Counted from the first letter of the stretch, positions 52,587 through 62,175 are shown. The stretch: 64,000 nt of DNA from FEN-33 sp963768775 (GCA_963768775.1 CAVYIY010000008.1:496001-560000), one strand, 5' to 3'. Made by a program: numbers and translations. Notes: a model not told the origin generated them from the letters alone.

Positions 52587-52754
52587 ATGTCGGAAGAAAT
52601 CAAACGAGATGACGTAAGTATCACGGAAATTAAACAGTCGATCCAGAAACGGAGAGAATTAATACTCAAGCCAGGATACATTGAGATTCATACTATGAGC
52701 CCTAATTGGTCCCATGAAACTCTCAATATTATCAAATCGGATAATGATAAATAG
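52587..52754 (+). CDS. Small hypothetical protein
   Basis: A 55-residue polar frame (MSEEIKRDDVSITEIKQSIQ...). A longer version would start with GTG at 52560. No family, signal or membrane segment is seen; support rests on its amino-acid composition alone. Confidence 0.3.
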   Translation: MSEEIKRDDVSITEIKQSIQKRRELILKPGYIEIHTMSPNWSHETLNIIKSDNDK

Positions 52755-52905
52755 ATAAGAAAATGTGGTAGATCGAATTGGAAAGATAAGCTGAGACCTT
52801 TCCCTTCTACACGCAATCCGACTTGGCTGGATTCTGAATAGGAAGGGTTAATACTCTGCCAGTTACTTGCGAGGGAGAATAGAGGATCACACCTGGACTG
52901 GAGAC

Positions 52906-53514
52906 ATGATCAAGTCAAGCTCAAAATCCAAGATCGAGTCACTTTCAGATCTTATTTTTGGGCTTGCATTATCCATTGGGGCAATCTCACTTTTTCTTAA
53001 CCCTCCAGGCACGGTCTTGGCGCTTCAATCCGACGTCATTGAATTTGGATTCAGCTTCTTGATTCTGATTTCGGTTTGGACACGATTTACGAACCTCATG
53101 GAAGTGCTTCCAATCGAGACGCGGGGCACTCTCATTCTCAATCTGGTCTTGCTTTTCTGTGTCTCGTTGGAGCCTTATCTACTCAACCAAATTGACACGA
53201 ATTTGATGGCGAATGTTCCTAGCCTTCTCGATTACTCGAGCTTTCTGTATGCGATAGACATGGCAGCGATGATGTTCATTCTAGCAGTTCTGACGCATCA
53301 GTTGACAACGGAGGAACGAGGATTGACCCCATCAGAATCGATGCGGAAGTACAAAAGGCTCAGGAACTACTCTTTGATCTGGTCCGCATTATTCTTGCTC
53401 ACTGCACTCCCGCCATTCTGGGCGATCCGCTTTTTTGACACACCGATTCGATTCTATTTCTGGATAATTCCGCTGATTGCTTCTATGGTCTTTGGAACAC
53501 GCCGTTTGACATGA
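52906..53514 (+). CDS. TMEM175/DUF1211-like membrane protein
   Basis: A protein of about 202 residues with five or six helices. SKIESLSDLIFGLALSIGAI near the N-terminus corresponds to the RxxxFSD motif that lines the K+ pore of TMEM175 channels, here with Arg replaced by Lys and Phe by Leu. Function as a potassium channel is therefore uncertain. ATG at 52906 is preferred; TTG at 52867 would add 13 residues. Confidence 0.65.
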   Translation: MIKSSSKSKIESLSDLIFGLALSIGAISLFLNPPGTVLALQSDVIEFGFSFLILISVWTRFTNLMEVLPIETRGTLILNLVLLFCVSLEPYLLNQIDTNLMANVPSLLDYSSFLYAIDMAAMMFILAVLTHQLTTEERGLTPSESMRKYKRLRNYSLIWSALFLLTALPPFWAIRFFDTPIRFYFWIIPLIASMVFGTRRLT

Positions 53515-53657
53515 TAGACAAGTCATCTAACTCATCTAATCCGAAGTAATGACTTCCAAGATCCAGATTGCGATGATCGTTAACTTCAAGTTTCCTAGAC
53601 TCCGAACAAAACTGTATCTAGCAAGCTAGCCAAATGTAAGGGCTCCTCAATGCTTGA

Positions 53658-53873
53658 TCATCCAATCATCATTTTGAACAACGCCCAAAATGTCAGGATG
53701 AAACCAATTACAACTGTGGCAAATCCAACCCATCCAAAGATATTTGGTGAGACAATCGTTAAGCCCACATATTCGGAGGAATTAACAACCGTGGTGAATC
53801 CGAAAAAATAGGTGAACAGCCCGCCTCCTAGCATGAGAATCAGTCCAATCGCCAGAATGTTCTTTTTTTCCAT
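53658..53873 (-). CDS. Small two-helix membrane protein
   Basis: A 71-residue protein (MEKKNILAIGLILMLGGGLF...) with two hydrophobic helices separated by a polar loop. The TATA-like AATTATAAGCC on the minus strand near 53910 predicts transcription about 12 bases upstream of the ATG at 53873, supporting this start over GTG 53894. No family is recognised. Confidence 0.55.
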   Translation of the reverse strand: MEKKNILAIGLILMLGGGLFTYFFGFTTVVNSSEYVGLTIVSPNIFGWVGFATVVIGFILTFWALFKMMIG

Positions 53874-54245
53874 TGGTCCCAAAGGGTATACCAATCACGG
53901 AGGCTTATAATTATCAACCCAGGTAAAGGTAATTGGCAAGACTTGTCGTTCCGATATCGCTTGCCTTAGTTTGCATCGAAAGGCATATCGAATTCGGCGG
54001 CTTCAGAGCCAATCATTCAATGGCGATTTCTATACGATTCTCTAAGTGAGGGACGTTGCTCTATTCACCCATAGCATTGATGGCTTCACTTCTTAGGCCA
54101 TTCGGTTTCCTCACGTCTTTTATTATCCCGATACTTATTAATCTGCTGAAACCCAGGGATCGGAGAGGAAAAGCAAGCCGGGACTCTCGGTACGCAGATT
54201 GCTGGCATCCTTCAATTTTGGTCATTTTAATGCAAAATTGTGAAT

Positions 54246-54305
54246 GGCGGCAGGTTGGGGTAAAGGTGGCGACCTGCTTTCTCCAGGAGGAAAACTCCTG
54301 CCGCC
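54246..54305. ncRNA. Putative structured element with nested inverted repeats
   Basis: GGCGGCAGG (54246-54254) is the exact complement of CCTGCCGCC (54297-54305). Between them CAGGAG/CTCCTG (54284-54300, loop GAAAA) and AGGT/ACCT offer competing stems. T-rich sequence follows. It could be a terminator-like or regulatory RNA hairpin; the surrounding 53895-54473 stretch has no gene I can support. Confidence 0.4.
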
Positions 54306-54473
54306 GCTCCTCAATTCTTCTCTTGTTATTTGATTAAAACAGCTATAATCTATATTGTCTATGATTGTGTAATTCTAATAAGGACCATTCGTCCAGACCA
54401 GGCAATATATTAATACAGAACCCACAATCATGCAATCAAGGGTATCCTGAAATGGACCAAGGAGCGCGCACTG

Positions 54474-55088
54474 ATGACGCTTGAGAATAGCAAAGTATTA
54501 GGAGAGATCGGGGCGCTTCTCATGATAATAGGCCCATTCACTGGAACCTATTCCGCTATTCCGGGATTAATCGGTTTTGTGCTATTGATTGTTGCCTTCA
54601 ATGGCTTGGCAGATCACTACAAAGATCGAAGTATTTTCAATATCGCGCTATATGGTGGTGTAATCTTCATCGTGGGGGTCGCCATTGCTGTTTTCATTGT
54701 AGTTATTGCAGCTGCTGGCATGTTCTCTGCATTAGGCATTCCAATGTCCAGCTGGTCTAACCCGGTTGCTTGGCAGAGTATAGACTGGAGAAGCATCACG
54801 AATTGGACTGCATTGGCGCCTTTTATTGCGGCTATGATCGGAGCCTTGGTCATTCTGGTCGCGTTTGCCGTCGTAGCGTCATACCTGATCAGAAAGTCCT
54901 TAAAAACCCTTGCTCAAAAATCTGGAATCCCGATGTTTGCCACCTGCGGAACAACTCTATTAATTGGAGCTATTCTAACAATAATCGTTATAGGCATCGT
55001 TATACTGTGGATAGCTTTGATACTGCTGGCGGTAGCGTTCTTCCGATTGAGAATCGAGCAAACTCAATACCCTGGCGTAAATGCATAG
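54474..55088 (+). CDS. DUF996 family membrane protein
   Basis: A 204-residue protein with four or five transmembrane helices. The start NSKVLGEIGALLMIIGP followed by a Gly-rich second helix and LADHYKDRSIFNIALYGG matches the archaeal DUF996 family, of unknown function. GGAGCGC lies upstream of the ATG. Likely a separate transcript from arsC (35-base gap), though co-transcription is possible. Confidence 0.75.
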   Translation: MTLENSKVLGEIGALLMIIGPFTGTYSAIPGLIGFVLLIVAFNGLADHYKDRSIFNIALYGGVIFIVGVAIAVFIVVIAAAGMFSALGIPMSSWSNPVAWQSIDWRSITNWTALAPFIAAMIGALVILVAFAVVASYLIRKSLKTLAQKSGIPMFATCGTTLLIGAILTIIVIGIVILWIALILLAVAFFRLRIEQTQYPGVNA

Positions 55089-55123
55089 AGAGCTACATCA
55101 TTATTGATTGAAGGAAGAAGAAT

Positions 55124-55543
55124 ATGAGTAGATTACGGAAGAAGGGCATCTTGTTTATATGCACGCATAATTCAGCGAGGTCGCAGATGGCAGAGGGGCT
55201 AGTGAATCACTATCTTGCAGGTGATTATAAGGCCAGGAGCGCTGGCACAAAGCCCGATGGAGTGCATCCAATGGCTATCAAGGTCATGGCGGAAATCGGA
55301 ATCGACATATCTAGCCATCGCTCCAAACATTTGGACGAGTTCAAGGGTCAGGAATTTGACTATGTTGTGACCCTTTGCAGTGATGCTGAGGAAATATGCC
55401 CCTTCTTCCCGGGCAAGGAGCACTCGCACCAAGGTTTCCAAGACCCGGCGGCAGCAAAGGGCGACGAGAAGGAGAGGTTGGAAGCATTTCGTCATTCTCG
55501 CGATGAGATTCGTACGTGGATTGAAGCAACATTCAAAGGCTGA
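55124..55543 (+). CDS. arsC: Arsenate reductase, thioredoxin-coupled type
   Basis: Low-molecular-weight phosphatase-fold enzyme that reduces arsenate to arsenite. The P-loop CTHNSARS (C13) binds the oxyanion, and the second redox cysteine lies in VTLCSDAEEICPFFPG, as in the ArsC of Staphylococcus type. The 139-residue length is normal. No arsR or efflux gene is adjacent, so a role as a protein phosphatase cannot be excluded. Confidence 0.88.
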   Translation: MSRLRKKGILFICTHNSARSQMAEGLVNHYLAGDYKARSAGTKPDGVHPMAIKVMAEIGIDISSHRSKHLDEFKGQEFDYVVTLCSDAEEICPFFPGKEHSHQGFQDPAAAKGDEKERLEAFRHSRDEIRTWIEATFKG

Positions 55544-55744
55544 TTCGCCACTGACTCATAGATTCCTTGAGTGCAACATGACGGTCTTGATTTTCGGTGT
55601 AATACGAGCTCATCCCCGACAAGATAATAATTCAATGTGGCCTTACTCGTCGCTAAGATGGAAGAGAAGGAGGCGCCTATGCATGATGACGGTATCCCAG
55701 AAGGTCTTACGCCGTAGACTCGAGTTGATCCAGGACCTGATATA

Positions 55745-57325
55745 ATGGCATTCTCCAGTAAGGTGGTATCGTTCATCGACATTGGCACCAACTCCATCCG
55801 AACCGAGGTGGTCCGACTCAACCCCAATTTCTCCTATTCCATCCTTACCAGACAGAAGCAGGTGGTGCGTTTGGGGCAGAATGAGTTTCTGGACTACATT
55901 CTTATTTCCCAGGCCATGGAACGCTGCGTTGTGGTTTGCAAGCGATTCGTGGAGATAGGCAGGGCTTTCGGCGCGCAGGAATTCGTAGCGGTGGCCACAT
56001 CCGCTGTCCGCGAGGCCAAGAACCAGAGTGTGCTCCTCAAACGCCTTAGCGAGGAGTCAGGTTTGGAAGTAAGGGTCATCTCAGGCAAGGAAGAGGCTCG
56101 TCTGATATTCCTCGGTGTCTCGACCGCCTTCCACTTAGAAAATCGACTTGGCATCTTCATCGATATCGGGGGCGGAAGCACGGAGATTTCGGTAGGCAAT
56201 CAGTCCGATTACGTCTACCTGGATACGCTTAAGTTGGGCGCTATCCGACTAAGCGAATTGTTCATCCCTGTCAGTGATGCCGGACCAGTAAGCTCGGAGA
56301 AGTATTCCCTGATGAAGAAATCGATCCGCAGCGAGGTTGTATTAACGGTAAAGAGGGTGAAGCATTTCAAGATCGACATTGCCGTTGGCACTTCCGGGAC
56401 CGTAATCAATCTCAGCGAAGTGATGGCCCGTTATCTCAATAGTGGCGAGAGTAGAGATACGATTCTTACGCTAGCCAAGCTTAAGAAGGTCATTGCCATG
56501 CTATGTTCACTAAACCTGGAGGAGCGGCGGCAAGTTCCAGGAATCAATCCCGAAAGAGCGGACATAATCATTGCGGGAGCAGCCATCCTTGAGACTCTTA
56601 TGGAAGAGATAGGCTTAGAGGAGATCAAGATTTCAGAGCGTGGCCTTCTAGACGGTTTGCTAGTCGACTACCTCTCGCAGATAGATGGGTTCCCCAGTCA
56701 TCAGCTAATGTCAGTCAGAGAAAGGAGCGTGCTCCAGCTTGGTCGCTCATTCAACCTAGACGAGCTACACGCGAACACCGTAGTACAACTCACCTTGGAG
56801 ATGTTCGACACTGCCAAGGAGAGGGGACTGCATCATTTAGGGGCCGAGGAGAGGGAGCTTCTCGAGTACGCTGCGTTCTTACACGACATTGGAGAATTTA
56901 TCAACTTCAGCAACCACCACCAACATTCTTATTATGTCATCCGCAACGCAGAACTCCTTGGTTTCGACCAACGCGAGATCGAGATCATGGCCAACCTGGC
57001 CAAGTACCACCGAAAAAGATTACCGAGAAAGAGAAGTGATGTGCTGGATGAACTCGACGAGGATTCGAAAGGTAAACTGCTAATGCTCGCACCGTTTCTG
57101 AGAATCGCAGAGAGTCTGGATAGTTCGCATTACGGTCTGGTCAAGCACGCTCGTTTTATTGATGCGGATTCGGAGCAAGTTTTATTGGAGTTAGCGACAA
57201 AGGGCGATTGTCAGTTGGAGGTTTGGGGAGTCGAAGAGCAATCGAAGATATTCCGGAAGGCATTCGATCGAGACCTCATATTGAAGGTCAACCCAGTTTG
57301 CGAACCGACTGGTTCAAGGCAATAA
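55745..57325 (+). CDS. ppx: Exopolyphosphatase/GppA phosphatase with HD domain
   Basis: Cleaves phosphate from polyphosphate or pppGpp. The 526 residues contain the ASKHA N-terminal motifs FIDIGTNSIR, FVAVATSAVREAKN and GIFIDIGGGSTEIS, then a C-terminal HD-type helical domain with AAFLHDIGEFI (residues about 375-385). This matches the Ppx/GppA family. A short in-frame peptide frame lies just upstream and ends in TAG. The pst/phoU genes at 61.4-64 kb fit a shared role in phosphate homeostasis. Confidence 0.93.
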   Translation: MAFSSKVVSFIDIGTNSIRTEVVRLNPNFSYSILTRQKQVVRLGQNEFLDYILISQAMERCVVVCKRFVEIGRAFGAQEFVAVATSAVREAKNQSVLLKRLSEESGLEVRVISGKEEARLIFLGVSTAFHLENRLGIFIDIGGGSTEISVGNQSDYVYLDTLKLGAIRLSELFIPVSDAGPVSSEKYSLMKKSIRSEVVLTVKRVKHFKIDIAVGTSGTVINLSEVMARYLNSGESRDTILTLAKLKKVIAMLCSLNLEERRQVPGINPERADIIIAGAAILETLMEEIGLEEIKISERGLLDGLLVDYLSQIDGFPSHQLMSVRERSVLQLGRSFNLDELHANTVVQLTLEMFDTAKERGLHHLGAEERELLEYAAFLHDIGEFINFSNHHQHSYYVIRNAELLGFDQREIEIMANLAKYHRKRLPRKRSDVLDELDEDSKGKLLMLAPFLRIAESLDSSHYGLVKHARFIDADSEQVLLELATKGDCQLEVWGVEEQSKIFRKAFDRDLILKVNPVCEPTGSRQ

Positions 57326-57541
57326 TAAGAAGGGCACAGAGACAATCATCGTAATCGAACTAGACACAATCCAGACTTGCGCAAACAATACCGGGGTAAG
57401 GGCATAACCACGACGCGTTGTTTTCCATCGATCGAGTCACAATTATTCCAACTGCCGACCGTACTTTTATTTATTTTCTCCTTACAAAACAAAGAGCAAT
57501 GAAATGGCTTACATTGCTCTTTTGAGGGCGCTTCTCCTTTA

Positions 57542-58024
57542 TCAAGAAGGATTCATGATTTGGTCTGCGAACGCTTCCACTTTATTTTGCCAACCCTCTT
57601 CCAGCGGTCCTTTCATTGCTGTCACGATAACGTGCCCTTCAGCGACTTTCTTCAGTCCTTTTTCCTGCAATAGCTCGTTCATTATCGGCAGGACGCGCTC
57701 CCATCGAGCCAATTCCTCCTCGCTAGGCATCTTGCCGGTCTTCTTATTTGGTCGAGCAGAGCTCTGAGTGGTGAATACTGCATACTTCGTCCCTGATGGT
57801 AGTTGTATCTTCCTCAGGAAGCGGCGCATGCCACCAATCGGCTTTCCGATGCGACCAGGCGAGCTGAAGACATACAGGTCAGCCGAAGGTAGCACCCTCG
57901 GTTTTGCATCCCGAATGTGATGAACGTTCACTGAAACCCCTTTATTGGCCATTATTCTCTTGAACTCCTCTGCAACCAATGCGCCATTGCCATACTTTGA
58001 GGCGTGATAATATTCAATCTTCAT
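57542..58024 (-). CDS. Flavodoxin-like protein
   Basis: A 160-residue flavodoxin-fold protein. The FMN phosphate loop region is EYYHASKYGNGALVAEEF, and LYVFSSPGRIGKPIGGM forms the second flavin loop. It resembles short flavodoxins and protoporphyrinogen-oxidase-like proteins of methanogens. ATG at 58024 is chosen because its truncated duplicate at 47842 starts at the same residue; an in-frame ATG at 58048 is possible. Confidence 0.8.
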   Translation of the reverse strand: MKIEYYHASKYGNGALVAEEFKRIMANKGVSVNVHHIRDAKPRVLPSADLYVFSSPGRIGKPIGGMRRFLRKIQLPSGTKYAVFTTQSSARPNKKTGKMPSEEELARWERVLPIMNELLQEKGLKKVAEGHVIVTAMKGPLEEGWQNKVEAFADQIMNPS

Positions 58025-58139
58025 ATAGGATCCCAGGTTCAATATCATTCACGTATTATTAAGTCTGGGTTGGTCATATGTTGCAGGAAAAGTGACCCGG
58101 AAAGCATAAGAGCGGATGATAACATAGGAATTGCGAATC

Positions 58140-58382
58140 CTAAACTTCATCATTCAAACGATAGGGCAAGCCTGGTGAAAGATGCGACGATATGAAATCG
58201 CTATCACATAAGGAGACCCGCTCCTTGAGATCATTCATCGCGTCATATAACTGTTGGAGAACATCGAACCAATCTTCCGCTTCTTCAATTGTCATCTCCA
58301 CGCGGGCGCATCTCACGAGTTCGTTGATTGCATCGATAACGTCATTGCTTCTTTCTCTCATTTTGGACATCATTCGTATCAA
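58140..58382 (-). CDS. Small acidic helical protein
   Basis: An 80-residue protein predicted almost all helical (NDVIDAINELVRCARVEMTI, EEAEDWFDVLQQLYDAMNDL). Alternative ATGs occur at residues 4, 5 and 8. No family is recognised; regular heptad-like spacing suggests self-association. Confidence 0.45.
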   Translation of the reverse strand: MIRMMSKMRERSNDVIDAINELVRCARVEMTIEEAEDWFDVLQQLYDAMNDLKERVSLCDSDFISSHLSPGLPYRLNDEV

Positions 58383-58504
58383 TCAATGATGTTTGGATTG
58401 CATTCTTAAGGCTAGCGCATATTCAATATTGACGTATATTGCCCAACCATTCCATTATGGACCCTGCCATTGCGGGCGCTTCATGAATAGGAGAAATTCC
58501 CTTT

Positions 58505-59089
58505 TTATGATTCCGATCTCCTTTCAGCCACCTCGATATGTTCAATGACGATGGTGGCCCCAATAACCAGGTGGTGGTCAACGTTCCCTAGAATTGATAT
58601 GCCATACTGGTCCCGAATGGTGACCCATTGCCGGTGTACTTTGGCAACAATCTTTCCGTCAATCTCCATGTTATAATCATGCTCCAGAAAGTTACCATAT
58701 ATGCGCATCAGCTCTCTTCCATCCTTTTCTATCCAGAACTCTTGACCGATTAGCTTTATCAGCTTTTTCCTTATGGTCCCGAGCTCGACGCCCAAGCTGT
58801 CGGTGAATGTGAATTGATTATTAATTGTGAGGACCTTTCCCCCTATCTTCATGATCAGTTGGTCGGACCTCGTATCGACGACCTCAAAGATCGCAGGGAT
58901 TTGGATGAAATTTCCCTCCCCCTTCGCAAGGATATTGCCAGATCGATCAGCGATTTCGTAGCGCTCTCTCAAAGAAAGAATCTTCTTTGTCAACAGCAGT
59001 TCGTTTGCTTCAAGAATGCCAGAGCCGCCAGAAGTGTTTGGGGCTTGGTATTGGTCAGACCAGGTCATGTTAGGTTCACTTGATTCCAT
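58505..59089 (-). CDS. LURP-one-like (tubby/scramblase-fold) protein
   Basis: A 194-residue relative of the C-terminal domain at 8312, without the zinc ribbon. After about 28 polar residues come the repeating strands YEIADRSGNILAKGEG, FEVVDTRSDQLIMKIGG and FTFTDSLGVELGTIRKKL. The function is unknown. Confidence 0.7.
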   Translation of the reverse strand: MESSEPNMTWSDQYQAPNTSGGSGILEANELLLTKKILSLRERYEIADRSGNILAKGEGNFIQIPAIFEVVDTRSDQLIMKIGGKVLTINNQFTFTDSLGVELGTIRKKLIKLIGQEFWIEKDGRELMRIYGNFLEHDYNMEIDGKIVAKVHRQWVTIRDQYGISILGNVDHHLVIGATIVIEHIEVAERRSES

Positions 59090-59131
59090 GACAATAATTC
59101 TATCCCTGGTGTTATTCAGGACGCTAGCAAG

Positions 59132-59572
59132 TTATGTGCAAAAGGGCCACGGTCTTCTCCTCAGCTGTTGCCAGTTCTCCAGGGCCATCGGGGTCTTGTC
59201 AACGAAGGAAGGGTATTCGGCTAGAAACCTCTCGGCCTTGGGGGTCAGAGGCATAGAGCCGCTGCGCTCTGTTCCGATGATGATCATAGCTGGAGCTTCT
59301 TTCCCCAGTTCTTTCAGCTCTTTGCTAGTCAGGGGTGTATGGCCATATTTCTCCTTTTTTTTCTTGGAAAGCCCTTTTTCTCGCTTTGTTACAGTACCGT
59401 CCACATGCACGATTATGTCAAAATCGTATCGTTTACCATGGAGTTCGACCCAGCCGAAACCAGAATCGAATTCATTGTCCCTTTTTGCGGGCCCTCCATT
59501 TTTAGGTTTGTCCTTTTTGACTGGATGCGCTTCAGCACTATCATCAATCCTTCCAACGGCGGTCTCCTGCAA
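59132..59572 (-). CDS. Mth938-like domain protein
   Basis: A 146-residue protein with FGWVELHGKRYDFDIIVHVD and KELGKEAPAMIIIGTERSGS, the pattern of the MTH938/AAMDC fold. The start is uncertain: TTG at 59572 is the longest, but a second frame (59691 to about 59570) reads a plausible N-terminal extension (MVKVNGKKGKSVLVAENVDE), so a frameshift near 59570 may have split the gene. Confidence 0.6.
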   Translation of the reverse strand: MQETAVGRIDDSAEAHPVKKDKPKNGGPAKRDNEFDSGFGWVELHGKRYDFDIIVHVDGTVTKREKGLSKKKKEKYGHTPLTSKELKELGKEAPAMIIIGTERSGSMPLTPKAERFLAEYPSFVDKTPMALENWQQLRRRPWPFCT

Positions 59573-59768
59573 GGGATGGGATTGTCGGGAATCTCCGGCT
59601 TAGCCTTTTCCCTCTTTTCATCGACATTTTCTGCCACAAGAACACTCTTCCCTTTCTTCCCGTTGACTTTGACCATATGAGATATCGTCAAGATACTCCT
59701 GACTTTGGAACTTCCTTCCTATATTCTTTTTCAATTCCATTCGGCAACTTATCTAGCAATCGAAATAA

Positions 59769-60500
59769 TTAAGTTTCAATTCCACCAAAAGTTATTGCCA
59801 CTTTTCCTTTGGTGTGCCCCTCTTCATAATACTGGAGAGCCTCACCCACTTCACTTAATGAATAACGTCTGTCTATTACGGGTCTTACTTTACCGGCCTC
59901 AAGAAGCTCTTTGATAATAACCAAATCTTGTTGACTTGGTTTCAGCGTCAAAATGCCCATTTTCTTACTCCCGAACATTGAAATCAATGGTCCTAGAAGC
60001 AAGGCTTGAAAAACCTGAGCCATGGCCTTGGGACCTTTCATGGTACCTCCCGTCGCGAAATAAATTCCCTTAGGGCTCAATGCACGCTTGTAATCGAAAA
60101 TAGAACGATAGCCAGTAGTAGCAAGAATCAGGTCATAATGTTGCCCGTTTCTAGTAAAATCTTCTTTGGTGTAATCAATGACATGATCGGCACCAAGTGA
60201 GCTCACCATGTCCATATTCCTGGTGCTGCATACACCAGTCACTTCAGCACCGAATGATTTGGCGATCTGGACTGCGAACGTACCATTACCACCGGACGCA
60301 CCATAAATTAAAACCTTCTGCCGAGGCTAGATCTGTCCTCTATCACGAAGACCCTGCAGGGCCACCAGCGCCGCTTCAGGAACAGCTCCTGCATCCTCGA
60401 ACGATGTATTGGTTGGTTTCAGAGCCAATTTGTTTTCAGGGACACACACATACTCGGCAAAAGCACCCCAAGCTAAGTGGCGCGAGCAATGCGATATGAA
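59769..60500 (-). pseudogene. Zinc-independent MDR oxidoreductase, interrupted and N-terminally degraded
   Basis: Quinone-oxidoreductase-type medium-chain dehydrogenase. Readable parts are WGAFAEYVCVPENKLALKP, VPEAALVALQGLRDRGQI, then after an in-frame TAG (60327-60329) PRQKVLIYGASGGNGTFAVQ (NADPH site) and the rest to the C-terminus. In relatives the residue at the TAG is usually Gln, so CAG to TAG is the likely change. The first 70 or so residues upstream of about 60480 no longer match the family. The gene is probably inactive. Confidence 0.75.
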
Positions 60501-60964
60501 CAATGTTCTTCTTGCATGCCAGTAGCGGATGCGCGGACATCTGTTATCTTCGGACATATCAATGTGCAACCGAAGAGAGAGGGGCGGCAGGACATGTTCG
60601 AATTTCGTTTGCGGGGGCACCAGTAGCTTATTTCCTGCCGCCAATCCGCAATTACACTTCATCGTATTTAATCGCGCCAGCCATAAACTACATTGTCTAT
60701 TAATTGGCACTTTTCCTAAGGACCATGGCTTTAAGTTGGAGAATCTCGGTCAAGGTGTTTATTGCCAATTACGATGAAATGATTTGCTAGGTCTTGCCTA
60801 ATTATTGCAAAGTACCTAATGCGGGCCGCGGGCTTGGGTCTGAATTTATCAGATTGGAGGTCAGCGGTACTTTAAGGGCAAGTTTACCAAGCTAAAGACG
60901 TAGCAATGGCTAATATCTATTCTGAATAGGTCAATCTGCCATTAATCTCAAAGGGAAGGCTTCA

Positions 60965-61270
60965 ATGAATGAGATAGTAAGTACAATACTTACGATTCAC
61001 TTAAATTGGAGTCCTGCTGCTTATTCTTCGATGGATGAGGACAGAAGGAATTTATATTTCGGATGGCTGATGTCGAGTGCCCTCATTACCACCTTACTAT
61101 TCTTCTTACTGCCTCAATTATCATCAGAACCAGAGATTGGCTACACGATCATCATTGCTGTGTTGGTTTATTCCGGAGTTCTATTCGTTTGGATCATGCC
61201 TTTCATCTTCATCAGAGCCCTTCTGAGAGAGGTATTTGGCAAAGAAAAGGATGAGAAATCCGAACATTGA
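60965..61270 (+). CDS. Small two-helix membrane protein
   Basis: A 101-residue protein with two hydrophobic helices (WLMSSALITTLLFFLLPQL, TIIIAVLVYSGVLFVWIMPF) and a charged C-terminus (KEKDEKSEH). GGAAGGC lies upstream of the ATG. No family is recognised. The 255 bases upstream hold no other feature I can support. Confidence 0.55.
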   Translation: MNEIVSTILTIHLNWSPAAYSSMDEDRRNLYFGWLMSSALITTLLFFLLPQLSSEPEIGYTIIIAVLVYSGVLFVWIMPFIFIRALLREVFGKEKDEKSEH

Positions 61271-61413
61271 CTTATATTATCGGATTGCTGAAGACTTGTA
61301 GGAGCTTTTGATTAATTCATCATGGTTCATGATGATTAGCTCTATAGAAGTCAATACCGAATGTAAAACCTATTCCCAATGGTTAATACTCACGCCGATT
61401 TCCAACTATTACA

Positions 61414-62175
61414 ATGGCTGATAGTGAAAGGCTAAATGTTGAGAATCTAAGCCTGTGGTATGGCGAAAAACAGGCGCTGGACAGCATAAATATGTCCATT
61501 CTTGACAAGAATGTCACTGCCATAATCGGTCCTTCAGGATGTGGCAAATCGACTTTGATTCGCTGTTTCAATCGTATGAACGATCTGATAGATGATGTCA
61601 AAGTTCAGGGCCAAATCAGACTGGACGGAAGCGATGTGCTCGCGAAAGAAGCGGATGTGGTAGCCCTTCGGCGCAAAGTGGGAATGGTCTTCCAGAAGCC
61701 CAATCCTTTTCCGTTCTCAATCTTCGACAATGTGGCTTACGGGCCTCGTATGGCAGGAATAAAGGATAGGAGGCTGTTAGATGAAATAGTCGAGCGCTCA
61801 TTGAAACGCGCCGCGCTCTATGATGAACTCGAAGGCCGATTAAAGGAAAAAGCTACTGATATCTCAGGAGGACAACAACAGCGTTTATGCATCGCAAGGA
61901 CGATGGCTATGGAACCAGAAGTCATTTTAATGGATGAGCCCTGCTCAGCATTAGATCCAAGCGCCACCAACAAAATAGAAGACCTGATTCAAGAACTGAA
62001 GGAAGAGTTCACTGTAGTTATCGTCACTCACAACATGCAGCAAGCAGCACGAGTCAGTGATCATACTGCTTTCATGTACCTTGGTAAAATGGTAGAATAC
62101 GGGCCCACGAAGCAGATATTCGAGACCCCGCACGAGGAGAGCACGGAACGATATGTCTCGGGTAAATTTGGATGA
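61414..62175 (+). CDS. pstB: Phosphate ABC transporter ATP-binding protein
   Basis: Powers high-affinity phosphate import. The 253 residues have Walker A GPSGCGKST (39-47), the PstB-specific FNRMNDL and VFQKPNPFPFSIFDNVAYGP, signature ISGGQQQRLCIARTM, and Walker B VILMDEPCSALDP. ATG at 61414 follows a TATA-like GTTAATACT by about 30 bases. phoU follows after 150 bases on the same strand. PstA lies convergent further on; PstC and PstS are not in the window. Confidence 0.96.
   Translation: MADSERLNVENLSLWYGEKQALDSINMSILDKNVTAIIGPSGCGKSTLIRCFNRMNDLIDDVKVQGQIRLDGSDVLAKEADVVALRRKVGMVFQKPNPFPFSIFDNVAYGPRMAGIKDRRLLDEIVERSLKRAALYDELEGRLKEKATDISGGQQQRLCIARTMAMEPEVILMDEPCSALDPSATNKIEDLIQELKEEFTVVIVTHNMQQAARVSDHTAFMYLGKMVEYGPTKQIFETPHEESTERYVSGKFG

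Noticed and set aside
54056..54337. A 93-residue plus-strand frame with a hydrophobic start
   Set aside because: Its second half runs through the GC-rich inverted repeat, it has a TTG start with no ribosome site, and no relative is recognised.
55658..55744. In-frame leader with TAG upstream of ppx as an N-terminal extension
   Set aside because: The ASKHA motif starts right after the ATG at 55745 and the upstream peptide has no family similarity; it is at most a short leader peptide.
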